Shown: piece by piece, positions 14,101 to 26,100 of the stretch
Layout of the letters: each line of letters begins with the position of its first letter
Position numbering within the stretch: position 1 is the first letter of the stretch
Source: Ampelomyces quisqualis
Lineage: Eukaryota > Ascomycota > Dothideomycetes > Pleosporales > Phaeosphaeriaceae
Direction: 5' to 3'
NCBI GenBank assembly: GCA_018398575.1
Contig: JAGTXZ010000020.1
Span: forward strand, 2,914,001-2,978,000
Length of the DNA stretch: 64,000 nucleotides
The notes under the pieces: model-generated
What the model saw: the letters and a program-made list of their open reading frames with translations, nothing else
Database searches by the model: none
Told to the model about the DNA's origin: nothing
Program-made: the position numbers and the translations under genes

Positions 14101-15550
14101 GTACGCTAGGGCGCTAGAGTATTTTTATTAGAAGCTAAGATAAATTAATAAGTTAGTAACTGTAACGTCTCTGCGCATAGCGCGCTTTAGTAAAGAGGCG
14201 TAATATAGCTACTAAGGTAAGAGCTACTTACTATAATAGTTATTTAGTAAGTATATAACTTAAACTTAGCTAGTTACTTAAGCAAAAATAGGACGTTTTA
14301 GATCTTGCGTAAAAACTATTATTAGAATAGAATAGCTGCAGACGTTACTTAGTTTGTCTATAACTATTATTGTTACAAAGCTTATATATCTTGCCTCTAA
14401 TAACAGAGTCTTTTATAGCTAATCCTAGTTGCAAATTAATACTAGTCCTAAATCTCTATAGATTTTGTAGTAAATCTCTTATAAGCTTGCAAAGCCTTTT
14501 CCTAATATCTCTTAGTTATTACTAATAGGCTGTCTAAATATGTGTAACTAGAAGCTATGCTGTTAATAAAGGCTAAAGAGTGCGCAAAGCAATTTAAAGA
14601 AGTCTAGTAGTAGTTCTATAGTTTCTTAAGTAGTATAATTAGTAACTGCAGCTTAGACTAGCTAGAGAGATTTTAAAAAACTTTGTGCAAGCTTGTTAGA
14701 GTTAAACAACTTCTGTCTATAGTACACTACTCTTAAATAGATAGCAGCATAAAACAAGCTAACTAAGAAGTATAATTAGTTTTAAGAGTTATAATAAACC
14801 TTTTCTAAATAAATTAGCCTTAGTGCTTTACTACTTGCTAGCTAGCGCTTAACAACAGGAACTCCTCTGCAACTAGTATTAGCTCTAATTTACTACTAAA
14901 TAGATATAATATACTACTTATCTAGCCTAAGTATATCTAATAAGTGTCTTATATAATAGTAAAGAAGAAGGCTATCTAGTTTATGCGCTACCTATAAGAA
15001 GGAATAGAAATAGCCTAAGTAGTAATCTTGTATACTTAGTAAAAACAACAAGAGGCTACAGATTAGGCACGTTAACTAGCACGCTAATATTAGGTTAGGG
15101 ATAGAGTGTAGTTCTTAATAAGAAACGTTAAAACAGTATAGTAAAGTAAGAAGTTAGACTAGCTATAAGTAAAGTATACTGTAGTAGCTGTACTAACGCT
15201 ACTTATAGTTACTTTAGATTTACTAGAAAGCCTTTATAAAATAGTACACGTTAACCTTGTTAAACTAGCCTCTAAAGACCTACTCTTAAGCTAAGTCTTC
15301 TAAGACTCTAGACTAAGACTAGCGCTAGAACTAGAAGATAAGAATAAAGATCTGCGCAAATAGAAAGTAAAAGAAATACTTTAAGAGAAAAACGTATAAG
15401 GCTGCAACAAGAAACAAGTGCTAGTTAAGTAGAAGAGATAGCTTACACTATTATAGCACCTAAAAAAGAACTTTCTTAATATAGAAGCACTTTACACATT
15501 TAAAGGCAACTAGACAAAGCGTTTGTAAGGCAATATTACTTAAGAGACAA
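11200..15550 (+). pseudogene. Degraded gag-pol of A (approximate limits)
   Basis: Reading through TAG/TAA stops gives Ty3/Gypsy landmarks in order. These are a CCHC-type zinc knuckle near 11757 (CYS..., HYV), an aspartic-protease-like stretch with LLLDSATN near 11990, an RT active site YLDNILIYS at about 13099-13125 (YLDD with the second Asp mutated to Asn), an RNase H region after FLGFTNFYKDF (about 13350), an integrase core about 14160-14900, and a possible chromodomain (LVK.KR...) near 15420. Limits are approximate because the frame is broken many times. Confidence 0.75.
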
Positions 15551-15715
15551 TAAGTACACAAATTTAGAGCTATGTAGGCTATAGAAAATTTATTTTAGGC
15601 CCTAAAGAAGTAACTATCTAGAGATAGCTAGGCTCTTACAGAAGACTCTAAGGAGTTAGCCTAAGGGTATAACAAAGACACAATAGCTTAAGCCTAATCT
15701 CTAACAAAGGGCAAC

Positions 15716-16511
15716 TTATTATTATTAGAGAACATAGAGCAGCAATAGCAGTAATAGAGTAGGCCTAAAAGGCTGTTACTAAAGCCTATAGGTAACACTG
15801 CGCGTAGCTTAAAGCAAGAAAGGACAAGAGCAGTAGTAAGAGTAGCGTAAAAGAAGGCCTTACGCAATCTTTAGTTAGTAAACTTGTAAATAGAAGGCAG
15901 GCTAGCTACTACTTATATTCTAGTTAGCTATAATCTTGCGCTGTAACGCTATTATCTTTTGTATACCTTAGCCTAATATATTTAGGGCAAGAACTAGGTT
16001 GTTTACCTAGTTCTTGCAGCTAGGCGTTGCAACAACAAGAGATAACAATAGAGTGTTAGAAGTAAAGCTAAAGGCTAAGGCTGTTACGCTACTATTCTAA
16101 GTAAGCTAGTAAGCTGCCTTAAAGTTAAGCTTAGTATTATAGAACTATAGTAAGTTAAGAGAACAGTTGCAGAACAGGTGTAGCTAGAAAACTACTTACA
16201 GCCTTTAAGTACGTAGAAGTGTACGTACTAGCCTTTTTAACATATACTTCTATATTCTTACTATTAGCAATAAGCTTATAGGCCTTAAGGGCTGCGCAAA
16301 GAGCTAGATGCGCAGAGAGCTAGCCTATAAACAACTTGTAATAGTATTTTACTATATAACAAAAGCTGCACTTTTTGCTACTATTCTATATATAGTTAAT
16401 ACAGCTGTAAACTGCGCACTTCTTAACGCATAATAAGCAGTTAAACTACACGCGCTTTAGTGTTACAGCCTTATTATTAGAGTTACTAGTTACTTTATAA
16501 CTACTTATATA
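15716..16511. repeat. 796-bp segment present in A but absent from B
   Basis: Alignment by eye of A with the reverse complement of B shows continuity across GCAAC in B (GTTGC at 23492-23496 on +). In A the same point is split, with GCAAC at 15711-15715 and ACAAC at 16512-16516 flanking 796 extra bases. The near-perfect 5-bp flank repeat differs by one transition. No terminal repeats or coding motif recognised. It contains a perfect hairpin at 15987-16017. Confidence 0.65.
15987..16017. other. Perfect 13-bp inverted repeat (hairpin)
   Basis: Arms GCAAGAACTAGGT (15987-15999) and ACCTAGTTCTTGC (16005-16017) around a TGTTT loop. It lies inside the 796-bp segment specific to A. Both arms are perfectly complementary in DNA that is otherwise heavily mutated. 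Confidence 0.7.
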
Positions 16512-16871
16512 ACAACAGCGCCTTAAGAGCGTAACAAGGTTAGAAGGAAGGCGCTTAGAGCGCGCAGGGGATAATATTAGGAAGTAATTAACAGGTTAAT
16601 TGTTAGAAAAGCAGGTGCAGTTAGTATATAGTCTAGGCGTAGTCTAAAGGTAGAAGGAGAGACTAAAGGAAGATAGTGTTAGTAGTACAAGAACTAGGAT
16701 AGAGCTAGCTAAGCGCTAACACAAAATTACAGTAGGCGCACAGATATACGCGTATAGTAGGCAGCTAGGTAACAAGTAGCGCTAGAATAACCTTAGCTTA
16801 TCTTTGTAACGCAATTGCTATATTACAATAACGCAGGCCTTTATATTAAGAGGAGGGTAAGTAAAGAGGTA

Positions 16872-17058
16872 TATAATAGGCTAGGCTTTGCCTAGCCCTT
16901 TACCTTCTTAGAAAGAGCTTAGTCTAGCCTTACTACCTCTTTATAGACTAGCACGCACAGAGAGTATATAAACTCCTTCTGTAACTAGTAGAGAAGCTTA
17001 AGAAATACAACTCTTTTTAGCACCTTATTATTCTATCTTTGCAGGCTAGCCTATAACA
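16872..17058 (+). repeat. 3' LTR of A
   Basis: 187 bp; starts TATAATAGG (TG mutated to TA) and ends CTATAACA. Same orientation as 10516-10702, differing only by transitions. Confidence 0.88.
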
Positions 17059-18438
17059 TATAAGGCATTCTTTCTTAAAGAAGTAGTAATTCTCTACTAG
17101 TAGGGCTTTAATTAGTTCTAAAGAGTTAATATTTAAGAGAGCACTAATAAAGTAAACTAAAATAATAAAAACTACAGACTCTAGCTAGATACAGACGTAT
17201 TTTTAGGCTAGTTTAGAGTTAATTAGGTAGTTTAGTTGTTTAGGTCCTAAACGTATACAAGATCTATTGTCTTATTAGGCAGCCTTAACCTTACTAACGT
17301 CTTATTCTCTTTAGCTAAGGATATTAGCTTTCTTGTTTAACTTACTAGGCGTGTATTTAATGCAAAAATTAAAAGAGGCAATAACCTCTACCTATTAGGC
17401 TTAACGTGTATTAAGAACCTTTGTACTTATAAAGTATTCTAAGGAGTAATAGTCTAAATACACTTAGATTTAGCTCTATATAGAAGTAAGCTTAGCTTTC
17501 TACTTCTTAAAATCTTCTAAGAAAGTAAATAGTTCTTTGTTATATATTTTCTAATTAAGTTTAGCTCTAAATAGAGCGTAACTAAAGAAGGCTACAGAAT
17601 ACTACTTATTATTAGAGTGCCTTTAAGAAAGTACTTCTACTATTACTTTATCTAACGCGTTAGTTTCTAATTTTATGTTATACTTAGAATAGAAATAAGA
17701 TAGCGTAGAAATAGCTAGAAGTAAGGCTTTAATCTAATTAAAAGCCTATTAGCAGTCTATAGTCTATTTAAAAGAGGTAGTAAGACTCTAAAGCTTTATA
17801 ATTAGTTTAGCTATACAAGAGAAATCTTTAATAAATTATTAATAGAAACTAGTAAAACTAAGAAATAACTTAACGCTAGTAACTATAGTAGGTTTAGCCT
17901 AGTTACAGAGTGCTTCTACCTTGTTAGAGTTAACCTTAGTGCCCTAGTTTATTAAAACGTAACTTAGATACTTTATGTAAGTTATATAGAATTTACTCTT
18001 CTAAATGTTTACTTAGAGTCTTATAGTACGTAGGCGCTCTAGAACCTTTTAGACGTATTTCTAGTATAAATTTATATTCTTAGATTAGATTAGAATATTG
18101 TTAAGATATATAATACAGAAATTATTAAGATAATTAATTAGTATATTATTTATATAATACTAATACATAGCTAGCCTATTACATAAGCTAAAAGAAAGCA
18201 CCTTGCACTTATAGGTACTATAATAGGTCTAGAACATAGTATACTCTTTAGAGTTAGAATCTATACAAATTTTGTTAAAGGCAGCTCTAATATTAAACTT
18301 AGTAAAGATCTTAGCTTTAGAGAGGCATAATAACAGCTTATTAATACAAGAGATTAGATAAACGTTCTTGCGTATAAGAGCGTTAATCTTCTAGTAGTCT
18401 ATATAGATATATATATCTCTATTTAGTTTGCGTATACA

Positions 18439-18738
18439 TGTAACAAGTACATACAAACATATGTTATATCTAATACCTTATAAAGGCTTAGTAACAGATT
18501 ATGTAGAGAGATAGTAGATTAGAACTAATAGCGCTCTAACAGCGCTCTAACTTAGCTTCTACGCCTACTATAAATATAAGCCTATAGCATTAGATAGAGG
18601 ACAAGTTTCTCTTGTCCTTTTGTACAAGACCTATAGGTGTATAGCTAATCTAGAATCTCTAATACAACACGCACTCCTATATGCCTCTGATACGTATCTA
18701 ATTTAATCTTAATAGCTGTACCTACCTACGTTGTTACA
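18439..18738 (+). repeat. 5' LTR of D2 (300 bp)
   Basis: Starts TGTAACAAGT and ends ACGTTGTTACA. It is the reverse complement of 7721-8020 and matches the truncated right copy at 36377-36566 in direct orientation. Confidence 0.8.
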
Positions 18739-19182
18739 TTACAAGAGAAACTTTGTTCTGCTAGTAATAGCATTTAGATAATATTACAAATTACTTTTAA
18801 AAAGATTGCGTTAAAACACACAGAACAATATCTAAATTAGATCTATTTGCAACCTTAAATCTATTAAACACAGTTAAGATCCCTTAGATCTCTTAACAGC
18901 TAAAGCCTTTAGGTTTAGATCTTTCTATTAACACAACAGTTAGGATTACTTTAGTAAAAGTTGCGTTTAGCGCTATAATAGAAACTTAGAGACTATTAAT
19001 AACCTAAGAGTATTAGAGGCAACGCTAATAACTCCCCCTAAAGAACTAACTCTAGAAGCCTTCTCTTAAGATAACTCTGTATTAAGTATAATAACCTAGC
19101 AACAGAGTGCTAAAGCAAAAAAGATAGACACTAAGAAACCTCTTTGGCCTAAAGCTAGACCTATACTTCTACCTAATATTAC

Positions 19183-19389
19183 TGTTAAAAAGATAAGATA
19201 TTACGTAGAATTAATAGTTGTAATTATTGTATTATAGTTTATCTCTTCTCTGTTCTCTATGTGTGTGCTACGTTTTATCTGGCTTTAGATAGGGCCCCTG
19301 CGCTAATTCTTAGCAGGTTAATTGCCTTAACACTACTAATCTTATTAGGTTAGTTCTAGTCTGCTATCTATAATACCTTCTATTTAACA
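19183..19389 (-). repeat. LTR of C1, left copy (element's 3' LTR)
   Basis: 207 bp, TGTTAAAAAGA...TCTATTTAACA; same orientation as 30126-30332, 36567-36773 and 41770-41976. Confidence 0.87.
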
Positions 19390-22300
19390 TACTCTTTTAG
19401 CTTAGAAGCTAGGTTGCAAGCTAGACAGACTAGTTAATTGGCTTGTAAGGCCCTCTAGCTGCTATTTGCAATAATACTAATTTTAGTTCTGCTCTATAGA
19501 CTAGTTAATTAGCTTATATTGTAAGGCCCTCTAGCTGTTTCTGCAGCAATTTAAGTTTAGCTTCTTTTAGCATAGCCTCTTTGCGCTTAACAAGTCTTAG
19601 CTAATTAAGGAAACTACTCTACTTATTAGGTAGCAGTGCTTTAGTAAAACTGTCTGCTATTATATTGTTAGATAGTACGTACTCTACCTTAATTATCTTT
19701 TAGATAACTTCTTGTTATAGCTAGTAATTGTAAATGTTAACGTGCCTAAGCTTAGTTTAAAGCCTAGCTACGTCTTTATTTACTAGACGTATTATCTAGG
19801 TATTATTACATTTAATTATAATAATTAGATTGCTTAATATTACTTATAGCTTCTTTAGCAATTGCAACATAAATATTGCCTCTTTAGCTACTTAGAACAA
19901 AGTAAGTAGTTCTACCTCTATTGTTAACGTAGTAACTATATCTTACTTACTTACTCTCTAAGCAACTAGTCTGCTAAATAGCTTAATTGCGTATCTTTAT
20001 AAGCTCTTTTAATTAAGTGTGTTGTCTGCAAACAACGCGTTACTAGCTACCTTAAAACCTTTTCCTTTGCTAAGTTTTAAGGCTAGAGTTTTTATTTGCC
20101 TTAGGTAGAAGAGTACTTAGTTAGCTGCATCTTAATGTTTAGTGCTTAGGTTAATAAAGAAGCAAGCAAGCTAGAATGTTGCAAATGCTATATTAGGTTA
20201 AGTTGTAACTGCTACAAAGAGTAGTAAGCTAATCTTTTACTAGTACTTGTTAATCTTAGCAGGCTCTTTAAGTCTGTTTTTTAGCTTTAGCTTAATGCTT
20301 ACTATTAAAGTATTATGTTAGAGGTCTTGTTAAGTAGCAAGTTAGCTAATCTTGTACGCGTATACTACTTATAAAAGTTAGACTATCTTATAAGAGTAAT
20401 CTTAGGATACTTCTATGCTAAGAAACTATTAGAGATTGTCTTTACCTATGTATAAGTATCTTTTCTTAATTAAATTAATAGCTTTTGTTGCTTCTTGTTG
20501 TTGTTTTAAATAGTACGTAATAATAATATTATCTACGTAAAAGAAGATAATTACTCTCTTTTTAATTATATAGTATAGCTTCTAAGGTATTTGTTTAAAT
20601 CTAATCTAGGCTAGTGTTGCTGTAAATTCTTTCTGCTAGAGTAATAGCAATATTTATAGGCTATAGAGTGCCTTTTATACTCTAAGTAATGTGCTAGGCT
20701 TCTAATATCCTCTAAGCATTCTTATATAAATCTCTTAGTTAATTGTAGTATATACAAAAGCATTAGTAATGTTATATTGTTTTAGTTCTAGGTTATGTTT
20801 AGCAGTAATTACTATAAGTATTCTAAACAATTGTTTTGCTAGTGTTACTGCGTATATATCTTAAGATGTAATGTTATATTATTAGTTCTCTTATACTATA
20901 AGCCTTACTTTGTATTTAATAAGGTAGTAGTGTTTATTAAGTTTGGATATATAGACTTATATATAATCTAAGATCTAGTATCCTAATTTTTAGACTAGTT
21001 CTGCTAGAAGCTCTGTCTAAGACTTTATTTGTTAATAGCTCTTAAGGTGCGTTTGTTTAGCTTTCTTAAACATCTTGTATAGAAAGGGTTCCTCTAATTT
21101 TAAGTGTACTGTTAGTAATAGTAGTAGCTAGTTGCAATAGAGCTTAATTCTCTTTGTTATTAGTTATTTAAGTTAAGCCTTATTAATTAGCTTACTCTTG
21201 TATTAACTAATATGTCTTAAGTTAGTGCTTACTATAAAGGCAGCTGCCTAAAGGATAGTTATTAAAGTAGCTTAAGTAGATGCGTCTGCCTTTGCATTCT
21301 TATCTCTTCCTAAATAAGAAAGGCTGCTAGTAGTAGTGTTAGAGGTAGTAATAGATATGCCTCTAGAACTCTTTTACTCTAATAGTAGATAGGCTGCTGC
21401 CTTTGTAAAGTATTCTCTTAAGTAGTATTGTTTTTATAGAACGTTTTAGTTTTAAGTTGTTAGCTATAAGTGCCTAAGAGTTTAATTGTCCTTATTAAAG
21501 TTACAATTTCTTTAAGAGTGTTATATATAAGGTTGTCTATTAGGTCCTTAGTTTTGCTATTAAAAATTATTTCTTTATTAAATACTATGTTGTAGGTACT
21601 TATAACTTTAGCTATAGATAGGATCTAGATGTAGTAGATATTTGTTAACTAGTATTCTACTAGGTATCTAATCTAGGCCTTTAGATCTAGCTGTTGTAGC
21701 CTTAACTTTCCTTAATAGGTATTATCTGTTATAGCATAGGCTTTGCATCTGTACACTCTAAGATAAGCTTAGTTTAGTTTTTAGAGTCTTGTAACTATGC
21801 TGTTTATAGCTGCTACGCGCGTAAAGAATATTTTGTAGAGCGTCTTTTACTTGTTTAGATAGTTTAGCGTTTAATTGTATAAGTATACTGCTACTCTAGT
21901 AATTTCTAGCTAGAGTTCTTATAGAAGATTTGCATCTAGTTAAATTGCGCGTGCCTTCTCTTTTATTATACTTTCTAAGCGTTTAGCTCTTCTGTTCTAA
22001 GCTTGTGTATCTAGAGCTAAAGGCTTAAGTCTAATAGATTAGGACGTGCACTATCTTTTAACTTCTTGTTTAATAGTAACAATTTTGTTATTTGTCTTAA
22101 TTACTTTAACTATAATATTAAATTGCTTCCTTATAAATTAGACAAAAGGCTAAGTAAGCGTATAATTAAGTGTGCTAGCCTATTGTCTTTAAAGTAGAAG
22201 TCCTACACGTGTCTTAAGTACTAGTAGGTAATAAGCATCTAACTCTTTTCCTTTATATAGCTGCCTGCTTTGTATTTGTAGAAATCTATTGCAATTCTTT

Positions 22301-22950
22301 TGCTAGAACTCTTGTTGTTTAATTGCAGTGCTCTGCGTATTTAGCGTTTTAATTTTAATTTGCTGTAGGTGTTGCACTGTATAGTAGTAATACTTATAAT
22401 CTTTACTTTCTTAGATTGTTGTACAAGGTGCTTAATAGCTACTAGCTTTAGATAGCCTAGGCGTTTGTGCTATATAATTGCTATTATCTACTGTAACTAT
22501 CTCTTAGATTAGTTTTTGCGTACATAAAAGGCAGCATTTAATTCTACTAAGTTCTTAATAACCTACTAGCTATGTTGTTCTAATAGGGTAGCTATAATTG
22601 TTCTATCCTATTGTCTAAGGCTAGTTAGGTCTTCTTAATTTTCCTACTATATACCTTGTAGTTAGAGTAATCTAAATAAGATTAGACTGCAGAGAAAATC
22701 TAGGCACTATGCTATATTATTAAGGTAAAGGGTCTGTTTCCCTTGTGTTTCTTCTATAGCAATAATAACTGCTCTATATCTCTATATTAGGATTTTTATG
22801 TTTCTTGCCTAGATATAGTCTCCTGTTACTAGTAGGTAGAGATGCTTTATCCTTAAGAGATTGTTGCAAATATGTGTTGTTAAGCTAGAATCTAAGATAA
22901 ATGTATTTTTTAACAAATATCCTTAATTACTTATAGCAAATGCTGCATTT

Positions 22951-23137
22951 TGTTATAGGCTAGCCCGCAAAGATAGAACAATAAGGTACTAGAAAGAGTT
23001 GTATTCCTTAAGCTTCTCTACTAGTTACAGAAGGGGTTTATATACCCTCTGTACGTACTAGTCTATAAAGAGGTAGTAAGGCTAGACTAAGCTCTTCCTA
23101 AGAAGGCAAAGGGCTAGGCAAAGCCTAGCCTATTACA
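22951..23137 (-). repeat. LTR of B, left copy (element's 3' LTR)
   Basis: 187 bp, TGTTATAGGC...TATTACA, the reverse complement of the LTRs of A. Confidence 0.9.
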
Positions 23138-26100
23138 TACCTCTTTACTTACCCTCTTCTTAATATAGAAGCCTATATTATTGTAATGTAGCAATTGCGT
23201 TACGCAAATAGGCTAAGGTTGTTCTAGTGCTACTTGTTGCCTAGCTGCCTGCTGTGCGTGTACGTCTATACGCCTACTGTAATTTTGTGTTAGCGCTTAG
23301 CTAGCTCTGTTCTAGTTCTTGTACTACTAACACTATTCTTCTTTAGTCTCCCTCCTACCTTTAGACTACGCCTAGACTGTATACTAACTGCACCTGCTTC
23401 TCTAACAATTAACCTGTTAATTGTTTTCTAATGTTGTCTCCTGCGCGCTCTAAGCGCTTTCTCTCTAACCTTGTTACACCCTTAAGGCGCTGTTGCCCTT
23501 TGTTAGAGATTAGGCCTAAGCTATTGTGTCTTTGTTATACTCTTAGGCTAACTTCTTAGAGTCTTCTATAAAAGCCTAGCTGTCTCTAGATAGTTGCCTC
23601 TTTAGAGCCTAAAATAAATTTCCTATAGCCTACGTAGCTCTAAATTTGTGTGCTTGTTATCTCTTAAGTAATATTGCCTTATAAACGCTTTGTCTAGTTG
23701 CCTTTAAATGTGTAAAGTGCTTTTGTATTAAGAAAGTTCTTCTTTAGGTGCTATAATAGTGTAAGCTATCTCTTTTACTTAACTAGCACTTGTTTCTTGT
23801 TGCAGCCTTATACGTTTTTCTCTTAGAGTATTTCTTCTACTTTCTATTTGCGCAGATCTTTGTTCTTGTCCTCTAGTTCTAGCGCTAGTTCTAGTCTAGA
23901 GTCTTAGAAGACTTGGCTTAGGAGTAGGTCTTTAGAGGCTAGTTTAACAAGGTTAACGTGCACTATTTTATAAAGGCTTCCTAGTAAATCTAAAGTAACT
24001 GTAAGTAGCGTTAGCACAGCTACTATAGTGTACTTTACTTGTAGCTAGTCTAACTTTTTGCTTTACTATACTGTTTTAACGTTTCTTATTAAGAACTACA
24101 CTCTATCTCTAACCTAATATTAGCGTGCTAGTTAACGTACCTAATCTGTAGCCTCTTGTTATTTCTGCTAAGTATACAAGATTACTACTTAGGCTATTTC
24201 TATTCCTTCTTGTAGGTAGCGCACAAACTAGATAGCCTTTTCCTTTACTATTATATAAAACACTTGTTAGATATGCTTAGGCTAAATAGGTAGTATATTA
24301 TATTTGTTTAGCAGTAAATTAGAGCTAACACTAGTTGCAGAGAAGTTCCTGTTGTTAAGCGCTAGCTAGTAAGTAGCAAGGCACTAGAGCTAATTTGTTT
24401 AGAAAAGGTTTATTATAACCTTTAAGACTAATTGTACTTCTTAGTTAGCTTATTCTGTGCTGCTGTCTGTTTAAGGATAGTGTGCTGTAGACAGAAGTTA
24501 TTTAACTCTAATAAGCTTGCATAGAGTTTTCTAGAATCTCTCTAGCTAGTATAAGCTGCAGTTGCTAATTATACTGCTTAAGAAACTGTAAAACTGCTAC
24601 TAGACTTCTTTAAATTGCTCTGCGCACTCTTTAGCCTTTATTAACAGTATAGCTTCTAGTTGCACGTATTTAGACAGCCTATCTGTAATAACTAAGAGAT
24701 ATTAAGAGGAGGCTTTGTAAGCTTGTAAAAGATTTACTATAAAATCTATAGAGATTTAAGCCTAGTATTAATCTGCAACTAGGATTAGCTGTAAGAAACC
24801 TTATTATTAGAGGCAAGATATATAAGCTTTGTAACAATAATAGTTATAGATAAACCAAGTAACGTCTGCAGCTATCCTATCCTAATAATAGTCTCTATAT
24901 AAGATCTAAAATATTCTATTTTTACTTAAGTAACTAGCTAAGTTTAAGTTGTGCGCTTACTAAATAACTGTTATAGTAAGTAGCTCTTACCTTAGCAGCT
25001 ATATTATGCTTCTCTACTAAAGCGCGCTATGCGCAAAGACGTTGCAGTTACTAACTTATTAATTTGTCTTAGCTTCTAATAGAAATACTCTAGCGCTCTA
25101 GCGTACTACTTACAGACAAGCTTAATATGTCTTATCCTAGTGCATAGCCTTATTCTAAAGCTCTTGTATATACTAGTCTAAGAAGAGAAGATCTTCTAGA
25201 AAAAGTAGACAGTCCTTCTTATAGAGCTGTGTAGACGCAGACTAGATAGAGAGTAGAGTTATAACGCGCTCTAGTTGCAGCATGTAACTCTGCGTATCCT
25301 ACTTACACTAGCTTAGCGCGTCTAGATAAGTAGTAAGGCGCTCTAGGTAGTACTAAAAGTAAAAGTAGAATTTAGATAGCAGTTCTAACTAATATTGTTG
25401 TTGCTTTATAAGTAATTGCGTAGTTATAAAGTATTCTAGATTCTTATAGTCTATAAGAATAGTAAATAGCTTGTAGACACTTTAAAGCTCTAGCGTCTAT
25501 ACTTTAAGGCATTTAATAACTACTGTAAGCTTCTTATTATAGATAGTATAGTTGCGTTATGCTAGTAATAAGAATGCAGAGTAGTATGCAACAGAGTAAA
25601 GCACTCTATTAACGTTCTGCAAGAAGTACTTCTTAAGAGCACTCTTAGAGCTATCTGCTTTTACTATTATAGGCTGTGCAGAGTCTTACTAAGTTAGGAC
25701 TAGTTTAGAGCTAAAGATACGCTTTAAGCAGTTAAACGCGTGTTACGCTTTAGTTGTCTATAGAAAGGCAGCGTTCTTCTTTGTTAACGCATGCAAGAGA
25801 GCTGTAACGCTAGAGAAATTTAGTATAAAGTCTCTATAGAAGTTAGTAAACCTAAGGAAACTCTAGACTTCTTAAGAGGATGTTAGGGGCTCTTATTCTG
25901 TAATAGCCTGTACCTTAGTAGAGTTAGGCTAGACAGCTTATCCTGCCTTAATAATATATCTTAGATACTTAACTGTCTTTATTGCAAAAGTACACTTCTT
26001 AAAGTCTAGGTATAGACAAGCGTTGCAGAGAAGTTAGAGAACCTATTGCACTTTACTATAGTAGTCTTTAAGTAAACTGCTAGAGTAGATAAGCACGTTA

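Larger units (their letters stand above)
10516..17058 (+). mobile_element. A: Gypsy LTR retrotransposon, 6543 bp, inserted in D1
   Basis: Bounded by 187-bp direct LTRs (10516-10702 and 16872-17058) that begin TGTAATAGG or TATAATAGG and end CTATAACA. Flanked by a 5-bp target duplication CATAA (10511-10515) / TATAA (17059-17063), one transition apart. The uninterrupted site is visible in D2 near 33882-33886. The internal + strand holds a degraded gag-pol. Longer than B by 803 bp, almost all explained by a 796-bp extra segment at 15716-16511. Confidence 0.88.
7721..18438 (-). mobile_element. D1: truncated Gypsy-type LTR element, interrupted by A
   Basis: D1 lies on the minus strand, with its 3' LTR at 7721-8020. 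Its internal part is 8021-10515 plus 17064-18438, interrupted by element A. The internal sequence is the reverse complement of D2 from about 36376 down to about 32511. It ends abruptly at 18438 inside the pol region, where the 5' LTR of D2 starts, so gag and the 5' LTR are missing. Without A and one copy of its target duplication, about 4.2 kb remains. Stops throughout; non-functional. Confidence 0.8.
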
